Shown here piece after piece: positions 45,709 to 54,860 of a DNA stretch of 64,000 bases. The translations under genes and the position numbers were made by a program. The first letter of the stretch is position 1. Each line of letters begins with the position of its first letter. Source of the DNA: Paeniglutamicibacter psychrophenolicus (lineage in GTDB: Bacteria; Actinomycetota; Actinomycetes; Actinomycetales; Micrococcaceae); assembly GCF_017876575.1 (NCBI RefSeq), contig NZ_JAGIOE010000001.1, positions 2,666,001-2,730,000 on the forward strand, in the 5' to 3' direction. Below the pieces are notes generated by a model, which saw only the letters and a list, made by a program, of their open reading frames with translations, did not search any database and was not told the origin of the DNA.

Positions 45709-46611
45709 TCAGCCAAACACCGGGGAATCCGCGGGCACCAGGACCTTGACGGCTGCCGGCGCGATGGAGATCGTTGCCGGCAGCGGGCCGACGTTTTCCC
45801 CGTCGGCATAGATGTTCAGCGGCTTGCTGGCGCTGATGGTGATCTCGCTTCCCCGGCTGAACGTGATGTTGCGCTGGCGCAGATGCGTGCCACGGTAGGA
45901 ACGCAGGAAGGTCAGGGCCACGCCAAGGATCGTGGCCCTGCCCAGGGCGACGACATCGAGCAGTCCGTCATCGACCCTGGCCTGTGGGCAGATGTGCAGT
46001 CCTCCGCCGTATTGGCCGACGTTTCCCACGGCGACGAACCAGCCCGGAACGGTGCTTTGGGCCCCGTCCACGGTCAGGGTGAAGGTGACGTTGCGCCATT
46101 CCAGGAACGCCTTGAGCCCGCCGTAGAGGTAGACGAAGGGTCCGAGGTTGATCCTGGCGCTGTTGCCGTATTCGTTGGCCAGTCCGTCGAATCCGACGTT
46201 CGCGACCCCGAGGTAGGCGCGGCCGTTGACCAGCCCCAGGTCAAGCTCCCGCACCACCAGCCGCGGAAGCTTCCTCACGGTCTTGGCCGGGTCAAGGTCC
46301 AGCCCGAGGCGGCGGATCGTGTCGTTGCCCCGGCCCCCGGCCAGCGGGAGCAGGACGGCACCCGAATCCCTGGCCCCGGCCGCCGCGGCGCCCAGGAACC
46401 CGTCCCCGCCGAGCACCGCCACCAGCGTCCCGGCCGCGGCTCCGCGTGCCCGGTCGGTGGCCTCCTGCAGGCTTTCGGTGATGTGCACGACGGGGGTGTA
46501 TCCCGCGGCGTGCAGGGCGGCGGCCGTTTGTTCAAGGTGTTTCAGGCCGCGGCCGCGGCCCGAGGCCGGATTGACCAGCAGCAGGGCCGGTCCCGACGTG
46601 GGTGCCTTCAT
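45709..46611 (-). CDS. dagK: Diacylglycerol/lipid kinase family protein (DagK-like)
   Basis: 300 residues. LLVNPASGRGRG (12-23), GGDG (68-71) and AGGRGNDTIRRLG (91-103) are the nucleotide and catalytic motifs of the DAGK/LCB5 fold; the C-terminal beta domain includes YADGENVGP. It phosphorylates diacylglycerol or a related lipid such as an alkyl-acylglycerol or sphingoid base. The start overlaps the glpD stop (ATGA), so it is the third gene of tetR-glpD-dagK. A broken copy of its C-terminal half lies at 40.3-40.8 kb. Confidence 0.9.
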   Translation of the reverse strand: MKAPTSGPALLLVNPASGRGRGLKHLEQTAAALHAAGYTPVVHITESLQEATDRARGAAAGTLVAVLGGDGFLGAAAAGARDSGAVLLPLAGGRGNDTIRRLGLDLDPAKTVRKLPRLVVRELDLGLVNGRAYLGVANVGFDGLANEYGNSARINLGPFVYLYGGLKAFLEWRNVTFTLTVDGAQSTVPGWFVAVGNVGQYGGGLHICPQARVDDGLLDVVALGRATILGVALTFLRSYRGTHLRQRNITFSRGSEITISASKPLNIYADGENVGPLPATISIAPAAVKVLVPADSPVFG

Positions 46612-48182
46612 GCGGTGGGTCCTTCCACTGGTGGGGTTTCGGCGGCCATTGCCAGGATTTGCCCGGCGCGGCCGCCTGCCCTGGCCGCGTCCGCCGGCAC
46701 CAGGGAAAGCCGGGTGCGTCGCTCCAGCAGGTCTTCGATGCTGGTTGCCCCCTCGGCGCGGATGGCGAAGAGCAGTTCCGCGCCGGTGATCCCGGTCCCC
46801 TCGAAGAGCGGCTCGGCCAACAACCGGTGCTCGCCGGCGAGTGCGTGGACCACGGGCGCCTCGGTGCCGTACTTGGCCACCAGCCGTGCCGGTGCCCGAA
46901 GGGCGGCCAGGGCGGTGCGGTTTGCGGCGCCGACCAGCGGAAGCCGCTTGGTCCGGCTCGGGACGTCCACGCCGAGCCGCAAAGCGGCGGCGTCCATCGC
47001 GTCCTGCGCCATCCGGCGGTAGGTAGTCAGTTTCCCGCCCACCACGGTGATGGGCTGCCCGGGAACATCCTTCACCAGGTGCCGGCGGGAGATGTCCGCG
47101 GTGCCGTCCGGCCCGTTGGAATGCGCGGAGCGCACCAGCGGCCGCAGGCCGGCAAAGGAGCCGACCACGTCCGTCCGGGACAGCGGGGGATCGAGCACCC
47201 GGTTCACGACACCGAGCAGGAAATCGATGTCGTGCTGAGGCACGGCGGGGCGGTGGCCGTCGGCGTCGCGGTCCTCATAGTCGGTCAGCCCGATGTACAC
47301 CACGCCGGTGGGCTGGGGCAGCACGAACACGTACCGGCCGAAGTGCCCGGGGACCGCCACGGTGTGGGCGGCATGCGGGTTGCCCAAGCGTGCGGCGCGC
47401 ACCACCAGGTGGGTGCCGCGGCTCGGAACCAGCTCCAGGGCGGGATCGAAATCGGCCGCCCAGACGCCGGCGGCATTGATGACGCTCCGCGCCCGGATGC
47501 CCAGGGTTTCGCCGGTTCGGGTGTCGATGGCCTCCACGGAGGTGGCGGTGATCGCGGTGGCCTTGACGTCGCGCAGCACGTGCGCGCCGAGCCCCGCGGC
47601 GGTGCGCACCACGGCCATCACCAGCCGCGCATCGTCGATCACCTGCCCGTCCCAGTAGAGCAGCCCGCGGCGCAGCCCTTCGGTGTCCAGGGCCGGCGCC
47701 ATGGCCGCAACGGCCTGCCTCGAGAGCAGCTGGGGGCGCGGCAGGATGGACGAATGCAGGCCCGAGGCACGGCGCAGCGCATCGTAGAGCAGCACGCCAA
47801 CCCCCGCCGCGGCGGTCTGGGCGCGCCTGGCACCGGTGGTGTCGGGGATGATGAAGCCCAGCGGGCGGATCAGGTGCGGGGCGATTTCCTGCATCAGCCA
47901 GCGCCGCTCCACCGCCGATTCCCAGGCGACCGGGAAGTCTCCGCGAGCCAGGTAGCGCAGCCCGCCGTGGATGAGCTTGGAGCTGTAGCCGCTGGTGCCG
48001 GAGCCGAAGTCGCGGGATTCGAGCAGTGCCACGGACAGCCCGCGGCTGGCCGCATCCAGGGCCACGCCGGCCCCGGTGATCCCGCCGCCGATGACCGCCA
48101 CGTCCACCTCGTGCCCGGCCAGGTGCCCCAGTGAGCGGGCCCGGGTGGCGTCGTTGATCCAGGTCGGCCGGCCAGCACTCAT
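46608..48182 (-). CDS. glpD: Glycerol-3-phosphate dehydrogenase (FAD)
   Basis: 524 residues. N-terminal FAD motif VAVIGGGITGAGVALDAASRG (28-48), SSKLIHGGLRYL (substrate-side signature), DGQVIDDARLV, and PITVVGGKLTTYRRMAQDA near the FAD-closing motif. It oxidises glycerol-3-phosphate to dihydroxyacetone phosphate, passing electrons to quinone. ATG 48182 overlaps the tetR stop (ATGA); the longer upstream frame is not used. Its position between a TetR regulator and a lipid kinase, and opposite an alkyl-DHAP-synthase-like gene, suggests DHAP supply for lipid synthesis or glycerolipid breakdown rather than glycerol growth (no glpF or glpK here). Confidence 0.93.
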   Translation of the reverse strand: MSAGRPTWINDATRARSLGHLAGHEVDVAVIGGGITGAGVALDAASRGLSVALLESRDFGSGTSGYSSKLIHGGLRYLARGDFPVAWESAVERRWLMQEIAPHLIRPLGFIIPDTTGARRAQTAAAGVGVLLYDALRRASGLHSSILPRPQLLSRQAVAAMAPALDTEGLRRGLLYWDGQVIDDARLVMAVVRTAAGLGAHVLRDVKATAITATSVEAIDTRTGETLGIRARSVINAAGVWAADFDPALELVPSRGTHLVVRAARLGNPHAAHTVAVPGHFGRYVFVLPQPTGVVYIGLTDYEDRDADGHRPAVPQHDIDFLLGVVNRVLDPPLSRTDVVGSFAGLRPLVRSAHSNGPDGTADISRRHLVKDVPGQPITVVGGKLTTYRRMAQDAMDAAALRLGVDVPSRTKRLPLVGAANRTALAALRAPARLVAKYGTEAPVVHALAGEHRLLAEPLFEGTGITGAELLFAIRAEGATSIEDLLERRTRLSLVPADAARAGGRAGQILAMAAETPPVEGPTA

Positions 48183-48787
48183 GATCCGGCCCCGGGGGTG
48201 CCTTCCCCGGCGGGGGCGAGGTGGCGCACGAGCATCCGCTCGAGCTCCTTCAGCGTTGGTTCGAAGGTGCCGCTCTTGCGCAGCAGCCTCGCCGAGAGCG
48301 CCACGCCCTGCAGGGCGAGCAGCAGTGTGGTGGCGGTGGCCTCGCCCGCCTCGATGCTGTGATCGGCAAGCCCTTCGGCGATCAGCGCTTCGAGCTGGGC
48401 CAGGATCAGCTGCTGGCTGGCACCGAACCTGTCGGTGACGTAGGGGATGAGGAACTCGGGGTCGCGCTCGGCGATCGATTCCAGGAGCTCCGAGGTGGCA
48501 AAGACCCGCACGGCCTGGACGGCGAAGTGCACCAGCTGCTCGCGCCCGGTGCCGGCAGGGGAGGCGGCGCGGACATCCGCGGCGGCGGTGCGGAACTCGC
48601 GGGTCAGGGTGGCGAGCACGGCGTTTTCCACCGAGCCCATCCGGCGGTAGAACGTCATGCGGGAAACCCCCGCCCGTTCGGCAATGTCGTTCGCGGTGGT
48701 GCGGCGCACCCCGTGGCGGACCACCGAGGCGCGCGTGGCCAGCAGGATGCCCTCGTCGCCGGGGCCGCTGGTACGTTGTGACGTCAT
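48179..48787 (-). CDS. TetR-family repressor
   Basis: 202 residues: HTH TTANDIAERAGVSRMTFYRRMGSVENAVL in the N-terminal 50, and a helical ligand domain that is hydrophobic enough for a lipid or acyl effector. Its ATG is 18 bases from that of the divergent flavoprotein gene; -10 TACAGT (48795-48800) lies seven bases before it, so the mRNA is leaderless. The 19-bp operator TGTGAC-N7-GTCACA covers both start regions, so it should repress both divergent units. First gene of tetR-glpD-dagK. Confidence 0.9.
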   Translation of the reverse strand: MTSQRTSGPGDEGILLATRASVVRHGVRRTTANDIAERAGVSRMTFYRRMGSVENAVLATLTREFRTAAADVRAASPAGTGREQLVHFAVQAVRVFATSELLESIAERDPEFLIPYVTDRFGASQQLILAQLEALIAEGLADHSIEAGEATATTLLLALQGVALSARLLRKSGTFEPTLKELERMLVRHLAPAGEGTPGAGS

Positions 48788-48795
48788 GTGTCACA
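48777..48795. promoter_or_regulatory. TetR operator between glpD and AGPS-like operons
   Basis: Perfect 6-bp arms TGTGAC (48777-48782) and GTCACA (48790-48795) with a 7-base centre. It overlaps the tetR start codon and lies just before the divergent ATG 48805. Confidence 0.7.
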
Positions 48796-48804
48796 CTGTA
48801 TCGC

Positions 48805-50496
48805 ATGGTGACCCAGAACACAGTGACGATTCCCCGCTCGGTTTGGTACGGCTGGGGAGACCCGGCCCGGGCCAAGCCGCTGTCCGCCGCCGGCCTCGAA
48901 TACCTGCGCACCACCCTGGGGCTCCAGAACGTTGAAGCCGCGCATCCGCCCGTCGACTTCGAGGACATCGCGCTGGGCCCTTCCGCCCTGGGCGAGGCGG
49001 TGCTGGCCGAACTGAGCGGGATCTGCGGGGCCCGGCACGTCTCGACCGAACGCACCGAACGCATCCTCCACTCCGGCGGCAAGAGCACACCCGACCTGCT
49101 GCGCATCCGCGGCGGGGACGCACTTCAGGCGCCCGACGCGGTGATCTTCCCCGGCAGTGCCGAGGAGGTTCGCCGGGTCCTGGAGCTTTGCGTCGCCCGG
49201 CGCCTGGCCGTGGTTGCCTTCGGCGGGGGCACCTCGGTCGTGGGGGGAGTCGAACCGCTGCGCGGCCCCTTCTCCGGGGTCGTCACGATCGACATGCGGC
49301 GCATGGACAGGTTGCTGCACCTCGATGCACTCTCGCGCACCGCCACCTTCGAGGCCGGGATCCGCGGCCCCGCCATCGAGGCGGCCCTGGAACCGCTGGG
49401 GTTCACCCTCGGGCATTTCCCGCAAAGCCACCAGGAGGCAACCCTGGGCGGCTACGTCGCCACGCGCTCCGCCGGCCAGGCCTCCACCGGGTACGGCCGC
49501 TCCGACAACTTGGTCAAGGCCGTCCACCTGGAAACCCCCGCCGGGCCCCTCGACGTCGGTTCGACGGCACCGGGTACCGCCGCCGGCCCGAAGCTCCTGG
49601 ATACCGTCGTGGGATCCGAGGGCACCCTGGGGGTCATCACCTCCGCCACGATGCTGATCCAGCCGCTGCCCGAATCCAGGAGCCACGGCGCCTGGTCCTT
49701 CGAATCCTTCGCCGCCGGGGCCGCTGCCCTGCGCCGGCTGCGCCACGAGGGCGTCCGCGGGGACATGCCGCATGTCTGCAGGCTCAGCGACACCGATCAG
49801 AGTGCCGCCACCTTCAAGCTCGGCGGCCCCAAGACCGCCGCCATGGCCAGGTACCTCGGGCTGCGCGGCCAGCGCACACCGGCGCTGGCCTTGTTCGTCT
49901 GGGAGGGAGCCAAGGGCGAAACCGCCGCCCGCAAGCGGCGCAGCGCACGGATCCTGCGCGCCGCCGGAGGGATCTACGTCGGACCCCTGCCGGCACGGGC
50001 CTGGGAGCGCGGGCGCTTCTCCGGACCCTACCTGCGCGACGAACTGCTGACCCGCGGCGTGCTGGTCGAGACCCTGGAAACCGCCGCGACCTGGACCAGG
50101 CTCGAAGCCACCTACGCCGCGGTGCGCGGCGCCATCCTCGAGGCACTGGCCGAAGGCGGGGGAACCGGGTACGTGCAGACCCACATCTCCCACGTCTACC
50201 CGGACGGGGCCTCGATCTACTTCACGTTCCTGGCCGGGCTGGAGCAGGACGGGCCGGCGCAAAACGCCCGCGTCAAGAAGGCCGCCTCCGAGGCCATCGT
50301 CGCGGCCCGGGCCACCATCACCCACCACCATGCGGTGGGCACCGACCACGCACCCTACATGGAAGCGGAAATCGGTGCCCTGGGCATCGCGGTGCTGGCC
50401 GGCATCAAGGAAACCCTTGACCCGTCGGGCATCATGAACCCCGGAAAACTCATCCCCACGCCCAAGAATGCGTCACCAACCAAGGAGAAGCCATGA
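48805..50496 (+). CDS. FAD-binding oxidase, alkyl-DHAP synthase (AgpS)-like
   Basis: 563 residues. N-terminal YGWGDP motif as in alkylglycerone-phosphate synthase, FAD-binding PCMH domain (DAVIFPGSAEEVRRVLELCVARR, then FGGGTSVVGGVEP; GHFPQSHQEATLGGYVATRSAGQAS; VGSEGTLGVIT), and the C-terminal cap with YVQTHISHVYPDGASIYFTF and THHHAVGTDHAPY, where AGPS has its catalytic Tyr/His residues. AGPS replaces the acyl chain of acyl-DHAP by a fatty alcohol to make ether lipids; bacterial homologs are of uncertain substrate. ATG 48805; a shorter start is possible. Stop overlaps the SDR start (ATGA). Repressed by the divergent TetR, most likely. Confidence 0.88.
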   Translation: MVTQNTVTIPRSVWYGWGDPARAKPLSAAGLEYLRTTLGLQNVEAAHPPVDFEDIALGPSALGEAVLAELSGICGARHVSTERTERILHSGGKSTPDLLRIRGGDALQAPDAVIFPGSAEEVRRVLELCVARRLAVVAFGGGTSVVGGVEPLRGPFSGVVTIDMRRMDRLLHLDALSRTATFEAGIRGPAIEAALEPLGFTLGHFPQSHQEATLGGYVATRSAGQASTGYGRSDNLVKAVHLETPAGPLDVGSTAPGTAAGPKLLDTVVGSEGTLGVITSATMLIQPLPESRSHGAWSFESFAAGAAALRRLRHEGVRGDMPHVCRLSDTDQSAATFKLGGPKTAAMARYLGLRGQRTPALALFVWEGAKGETAARKRRSARILRAAGGIYVGPLPARAWERGRFSGPYLRDELLTRGVLVETLETAATWTRLEATYAAVRGAILEALAEGGGTGYVQTHISHVYPDGASIYFTFLAGLEQDGPAQNARVKKAASEAIVAARATITHHHAVGTDHAPYMEAEIGALGIAVLAGIKETLDPSGIMNPGKLIPTPKNASPTKEKP

Positions 50497-51326
50497 GCCC
50501 CACCATCGACACACTGGCCGGATCGACCGTGCTCATCACCGGGGCGGCCATGGGCATGGGCAAGATGTATGCCCAGCTTGCCGTGCGCGACCGGGCCAGC
50601 CACGTGATTCTCTGGGACATCAACGCGGCGGAGCTTGAACACACCGCCGTCGAGCTGCGCACCGGCGGCAGCGAGATCCACACGATGGTGGTGGATGTGT
50701 CCAGGCTTGAATCCATCGAGGAGGCCGCCGAGGAGGTGCGCGCCGGCGTCGGGGCCCCGGACATCCTCATCAACAACGCCGGCATCGTGCGCGGCAAGTA
50801 CTTCTGGGAACACGACCAGCGCTCCGACATCGCCGCGACCATGAACATCAACACCCTGGCGCTGATGCACATCACCCGCGAGTTCCTGCCCTCCATGATT
50901 TCCCGCGGGCGCACCAGCCGGATCGTGAACGTGGCCTCGGCCGCCGGACTGCTGGCCAACCCCAGGATGAGCGTCTACTCCTCGTCCAAGTGGGCGGTCA
51001 TCGGCTGGTCCGACTCGCTGCGCCTGGAACTGGCCCAGGCCGGACACAAGCACATCAAGGTGACCACCTTCTGCCCCTCCTACATCAAGACCGGCATGTT
51101 CGAAGGCGCCCGCGGTCCGCTGCTGACCCCGCTGCTGGAACCGTGGCCGGTGACCGAGCGGGTCTGGAGGGCCATGAAGGACGGGCAGCCGATGCTGATG
51201 ATGCCCTGGACCGTGAAGCTGAGCACCGCGCTGCGCGGGGTGCTGCCGATTGCCGCCTGGGACGTCGTCGCCGGGCGCGTGTTCGGGGTCTACAAGTCCA
51301 TGGAGCACTTCACCGGGCGCAGGTAG
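50493..51326 (+). CDS. Short-chain dehydrogenase/reductase
   Basis: 277 residues, classical SDR: TGAAMGMGK (16-24), NNAG (94-97), Ser149, Tyr162-x3-Lys166 (YSSSK). The C-terminal 60 residues extend with a hydrophobic segment (PWTVKLSTALRGVLPIAAWDVVAGRV), as in membrane-associated lipid or retinol SDRs. It is coupled to the AgpS-like gene; in ether-lipid synthesis the next step is reduction of alkyl-DHAP by an NADPH-dependent reductase, which this enzyme could do. Substrate inferred only from context. Confidence 0.88.
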   Translation: MSPTIDTLAGSTVLITGAAMGMGKMYAQLAVRDRASHVILWDINAAELEHTAVELRTGGSEIHTMVVDVSRLESIEEAAEEVRAGVGAPDILINNAGIVRGKYFWEHDQRSDIAATMNINTLALMHITREFLPSMISRGRTSRIVNVASAAGLLANPRMSVYSSSKWAVIGWSDSLRLELAQAGHKHIKVTTFCPSYIKTGMFEGARGPLLTPLLEPWPVTERVWRAMKDGQPMLMMPWTVKLSTALRGVLPIAAWDVVAGRVFGVYKSMEHFTGRR

Positions 51327-51434
51327 CGTCCGCCGCTGTGGAGACTCGGCACCTGGCGTCACTGGGTAGAATATTTATACGAATAATTTGAAACAACTGT
51401 TTTCTATTTCGGGCAATCGTTCTATACTGGTGAT

Positions 51435-52877
51435 ATGGCCAGGAAGTCATCGGACAGTCCTCTTGCAGCCGGAACCGCGGGTGGTTCCGGCACTGGACTG
51501 GGATATGCGGACCTCAAAGCCCAAGGTGTCGACTTGGATGCGGTGGTTGCAGAATATGTTGCCAGCAACGGCGCCGCCGGAATCCGGTGCGTGGCTTCCG
51601 GCCTGAACCGCATGGACATCCCCTCCGATCACTTCGACACCGTGGAAAACATCGCCGCGATGGAGGCCGCGAAGAGCGCGATCTTCGCGCAACAGGCCGA
51701 CCACGCCGTGGCCTACGAAGATTCCCTGTCGGCCGCCCGGAAAAAGCGCAACCTCCGCGAAAAGAACCCGGGTTGGGGAGCTTCCAAGGAAGTCGCGCTG
51801 GCCATGCGCATCTCGCCAAAGGGCGGGACCCACTTCATGAACAGCTCTAGGATGATGGGGGCGGACCTGCCCTTGACCAGGCAGGGACTGCGGGACGGCA
51901 AGGTGACTTGGGCACAGGCCCAGATCGTGATCAGTGGAACCAGGAACCTGGAACTCGCCAACCGGCAATTGGTCGACAGGTTGCTCTGGGAAGAAACGCA
52001 CAACTGCTTCGAGCAGGGAACGGCAAAGCTGGCTGACATCGTTGCCTACTGGGCGAAGATCCTGGAGCCCAAGACCGAGGAGGATCTCGAGGCGAAAGCC
52101 TGGAAAAACCGCTGCATCGGTGGTTACCAGATCAACGCCCACGAGGTCATGATCAGCGGGACACTGCCGTTATCCCTGGGGATTGCCGTTCTTCAAGTGC
52201 TTGCCGGAGAAGCGGAAAAGGCCCAAAGGGAACCCGGGGAAGAACGAAGTGCCGGGCAGATCCAGGCCGACGCCTTCTACGAGCTCATGACCGGGCTCAA
52301 AGTCGCCGGAGGCGTCCCGCTTGAAATTCTGCTGGTGATGGACGCCGCCGTTTTGACCGGGGAGAGCAACGAGCCCGTGCTGATACCGGGCTACGGATTT
52401 ATCAGCGCGAACCGAGCCAGGAAAATGGTTGCGGCAGGGCCCGACGACGAACTGGCGATCTGGGTCAGGGGCCTGTTTGTTGAAAGCCGGACCGGGCAGC
52501 TGGTGGCAATGGAATCCAGGGCGCGGCGCTTTGGCGGAAACCTGAAGAAGCTCATCAAGGTGCGTGACCAATATTGCCGCACCCCCTATTGCAACGGAAA
52601 GATCCGCGACATCGACCATGTGGTGCAGGTCCGGAAGAACGGAAAAACCACCGAGGACAATTCCTCGGGTCGCTGCTTCAGTTGCAACCAGACCAAGGAA
52701 GCACCTGACTGGGACGAACATCCAACTCCCGGGGATCGGCACAGCTTCAACATCACCACACCCAGCAACCACACCTATATTTCGAAAGCACCGCCCCTTC
52801 CGGGCATGAAAACCATGCTTCCTTCGGGCCGGACGCTCGGGGAGCACCCGCCAGGCGGGGCGCCACCGGGCGGCTGA
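51435..52877 (+). CDS. 13E12 / DUF222 repeat-family protein with HNH domain
   Basis: 480 residues. DUF222 region about 60-330 (LRDGKVTWAQAQIVI, NRQLVDRLLWEETHNCFEQG), HNH nuclease segment about 377-425: YCRTPYCNGKIRDIDHVVQVRKNGKTTEDNSSGRCFSCNQTKEAPDW with DIDH and paired Cys. This family is scattered in many copies in mycobacteria and Arthrobacter; the function is unknown and probably nuclease-linked. -10 TATACT (51423-51428) lies six bases from the ATG, so leaderless. It is a single, complete copy, followed by a terminator. Less biased codon use than the neighbours suggests a mobile history. Confidence 0.9.
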   Translation: MARKSSDSPLAAGTAGGSGTGLGYADLKAQGVDLDAVVAEYVASNGAAGIRCVASGLNRMDIPSDHFDTVENIAAMEAAKSAIFAQQADHAVAYEDSLSAARKKRNLREKNPGWGASKEVALAMRISPKGGTHFMNSSRMMGADLPLTRQGLRDGKVTWAQAQIVISGTRNLELANRQLVDRLLWEETHNCFEQGTAKLADIVAYWAKILEPKTEEDLEAKAWKNRCIGGYQINAHEVMISGTLPLSLGIAVLQVLAGEAEKAQREPGEERSAGQIQADAFYELMTGLKVAGGVPLEILLVMDAAVLTGESNEPVLIPGYGFISANRARKMVAAGPDDELAIWVRGLFVESRTGQLVAMESRARRFGGNLKKLIKVRDQYCRTPYCNGKIRDIDHVVQVRKNGKTTEDNSSGRCFSCNQTKEAPDWDEHPTPGDRHSFNITTPSNHTYISKAPPLPGMKTMLPSGRTLGEHPPGGAPPGG

Positions 52878-52910
52878 TGGCCCCGCGGAAAGATCCACCC
52901 AATTCAAGAG

Positions 52911-52960
52911 CAGCAGGACACGACCAACCCCCACGGGGGGAGATGGGTCGTGTCCTGCTG
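52911..52960 (+). terminator. Terminator after the DUF222-HNH gene
   Basis: 15-bp perfect stem (52911-52925 and 52946-52960) with a 20-base loop. No T run, so likely an intrinsic terminator of the GC-rich type. Confidence 0.7.
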
Positions 52961-53056
52961 GCGCGGATGCGTCAGTATTCGGGAACGGTGATCCGGGGAG
53001 CGCTTAAGGCGCTGAAGTAATGGCCGGGATTCAATGCCGACACCGGGATAACTGCA

Positions 53057-53425
53057 ATGCCGTTCGTGCCGGCTCGCTCACCCGGCGGCCGTCCGGATGA
53101 AGGACCTCGATATCGGATTCTGGTTCATCGAAAATTCGAGCAGGAATGGGACGAACTGGTAAAATGCGTTGGCATCACTGGGGTCAGGCAATTCTGGAAC
53201 CACGTGGCCCAAACTCCAGGGGCACCCGCTGCGATCGCGTCCATCTCCTTGCTCTGGGGTTCGGCAGGAAAACCGATGGGCGTGAGTTGGTCCCGCACAC
53301 ATCACTATGAGGTTTCAGGAGCCGGACGAATCAATTACCAATGCAACAACCACTACCAAACGACTCCCGACAGCGATGCGCGTGCAGTCGTAGCGATCAT
53401 GACCATCAACTATTCGAGTCACTAG
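53057..53425 (+). CDS. Small protein of unknown function, possible toxin-like fold
   Basis: 122 residues from ATG 53057. YRILVHRKFEQEWDELVKCVG and HYEVSGAGRINYQ with VVAIMTINYSSH at the end are reminiscent of RelE/ParE-type or related type II toxins, where the C-terminal strand is similar, but no antitoxin gene is next to it and I cannot name a family. The start is uncertain; the first 20 residues are low in structure. Isolated gene. Confidence 0.5.
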   Translation: MPFVPARSPGGRPDEGPRYRILVHRKFEQEWDELVKCVGITGVRQFWNHVAQTPGAPAAIASISLLWGSAGKPMGVSWSRTHHYEVSGAGRINYQCNNHYQTTPDSDARAVVAIMTINYSSH

Positions 53426-53652
53426 CGCTCTCGTGCACTTCCTCGACGCTCGACTCCACCGCAACGTTGGGCTTGCATCGATCTTCCTCCCTGCTGTCCA
53501 TCGAAAGCTCCTCGGCTCGATCTAGCCACCGGACGTAGCCCGGATGTAGCGTCGAGAACGAACGGATTCCATGCACGGACAATCCATTTCGCCTGCGTGG
53601 TGCCCGTACGGGCGCGTGTCCCCGCGTCCGGTCGTTCGAGAGAGGATTCGCC

Positions 53653-54723
53653 GTGAAAGCTGCACGTTTCTATGCAAAAAAAGACATCCGCATCGAAGAG
53701 ATCCCGGAGCCCGAGCTGCGCCCGGGGGCGGTGGCCATAGATGTCGCATGGTGCGGCATCTGCGGCACCGACCTGCACGAGTACCTCGAAGGCCCGATCT
53801 TCATCCCGTCCCCGGGCCACCCGCATCCGCTGACCCACGAAGAAGCCCCGGTGACCCTGGGGCATGAATTCTCCGGAACGATCACGGCGCTGGGCGAGGG
53901 CGTCATGGACCTGGCCGTGGGGCAGAACGTAGTGGTCGAGCCGTACTTCACCTGCGGGCAGTGCGCCTCCTGCCAGGCGGGAAACTACCACCTGTGCACC
54001 AAGATGGGCTTCATCGGGTTGGCCGGCGGCGGCGGGGGACTGGGCGAGAAGATCGTCGTCGACGCGCGGTGGGTCCACCCCATCGGGGACATCCCGCTGG
54101 ACGAGGCGGCGCTGATCGAGCCGCTGTCGGTGGGGCACCACGCGGTGGTCCGCAGCGGCGTGCACCAGGGCCAGGTCGCGCTCGTGGGCGGCGCCGGCCC
54201 CATCGGCCTGCTGACCGCATCGGTGCTCAAGGGCATGGGCGTAACGGTGATCGTCAGCGAGCTCTCGGCCGCGCGCAAGGACAAGGCCCGCGACAGCGGG
54301 GTCGCCGACCACGTGCTGGATCCCAGCACCGAGGACGTCAAGGCCCGGGTCCTGGAGATCACCAACGGCCTCGGGGCAGACGTGGCCTTTGAATGCGCCG
54401 GGGTCAACGCGGTGCTCGACACGCTGCTCGATGCGCTCAAGCCCACCGGCGTGCTGGTCAATGTCTCCATCTGGGGCCACCCGGCGAGCGTGGACATGCA
54501 GAAGATCGTGCTCAAGGAAATCGACGTGCGCGGCACCATCGCCTACGTGCGCGACCACGCCGAGGTCATCGAACTGGTCGGCAGCGGCAAGATCGACCTC
54601 AAGCCGTTCATCACCGGGAAGATCGCCCTGGAGAACCTGATCGATGAGGGCTTCGACACGCTGATCAACCACAACGAGACGGCCGTGAAGATCCTTGTCT
54701 CGCCCAGCGGCGCCGGCCTTTAG
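53653..54723 (+). CDS. 2,3-butanediol dehydrogenase-type zinc alcohol dehydrogenase
   Basis: 356 residues, medium-chain dehydrogenase. Catalytic zinc ligands Cys37 and His71-Glu72 (GHEFSG); structural zinc Cys101/104/107/115; NAD motif VGGAGPIGLLTA. The segment ICGTDLHEYLEGPIFIP and PHPLTHEEAPVTLGHE is typical of BDH/(R,R)-butanediol dehydrogenase. It interconverts acetoin/diacetyl and 2,3-butanediol. GTG 53653 with GAGAGGA about 8 bases upstream. Single gene; a gene remnant and a PIN gene follow on the other strand. Confidence 0.93.
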   Translation: MKAARFYAKKDIRIEEIPEPELRPGAVAIDVAWCGICGTDLHEYLEGPIFIPSPGHPHPLTHEEAPVTLGHEFSGTITALGEGVMDLAVGQNVVVEPYFTCGQCASCQAGNYHLCTKMGFIGLAGGGGGLGEKIVVDARWVHPIGDIPLDEAALIEPLSVGHHAVVRSGVHQGQVALVGGAGPIGLLTASVLKGMGVTVIVSELSAARKDKARDSGVADHVLDPSTEDVKARVLEITNGLGADVAFECAGVNAVLDTLLDALKPTGVLVNVSIWGHPASVDMQKIVLKEIDVRGTIAYVRDHAEVIELVGSGKIDLKPFITGKIALENLIDEGFDTLINHNETAVKILVSPSGAGL

Positions 54724-54856
54724 GGCAGGACTTCGGTCGCCGGAGCCAGGTCGTAAAGCACTTTGCCGTCGACCGTGGCTCCGGTGACATTCGCGTGCAC
54801 CCCATCGCGGATCAGCAGGTGTTGGGAAATCGCCGAGATCCCTCCGTGAATCGTTC
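54720..54856 (-). pseudogene. 3' fragment of an unidentified gene
   Basis: The minus-strand frame reads IHGGISAISQHLLIRDGVHANV... and ends with TAA at 54720-54722 after LAPATEVLP. It looks like a genuine protein C-terminus with no N-terminal part; the PIN gene now abuts it. Family not recognised. Confidence 0.4.
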
Positions 54857-54860
54857 CGGG

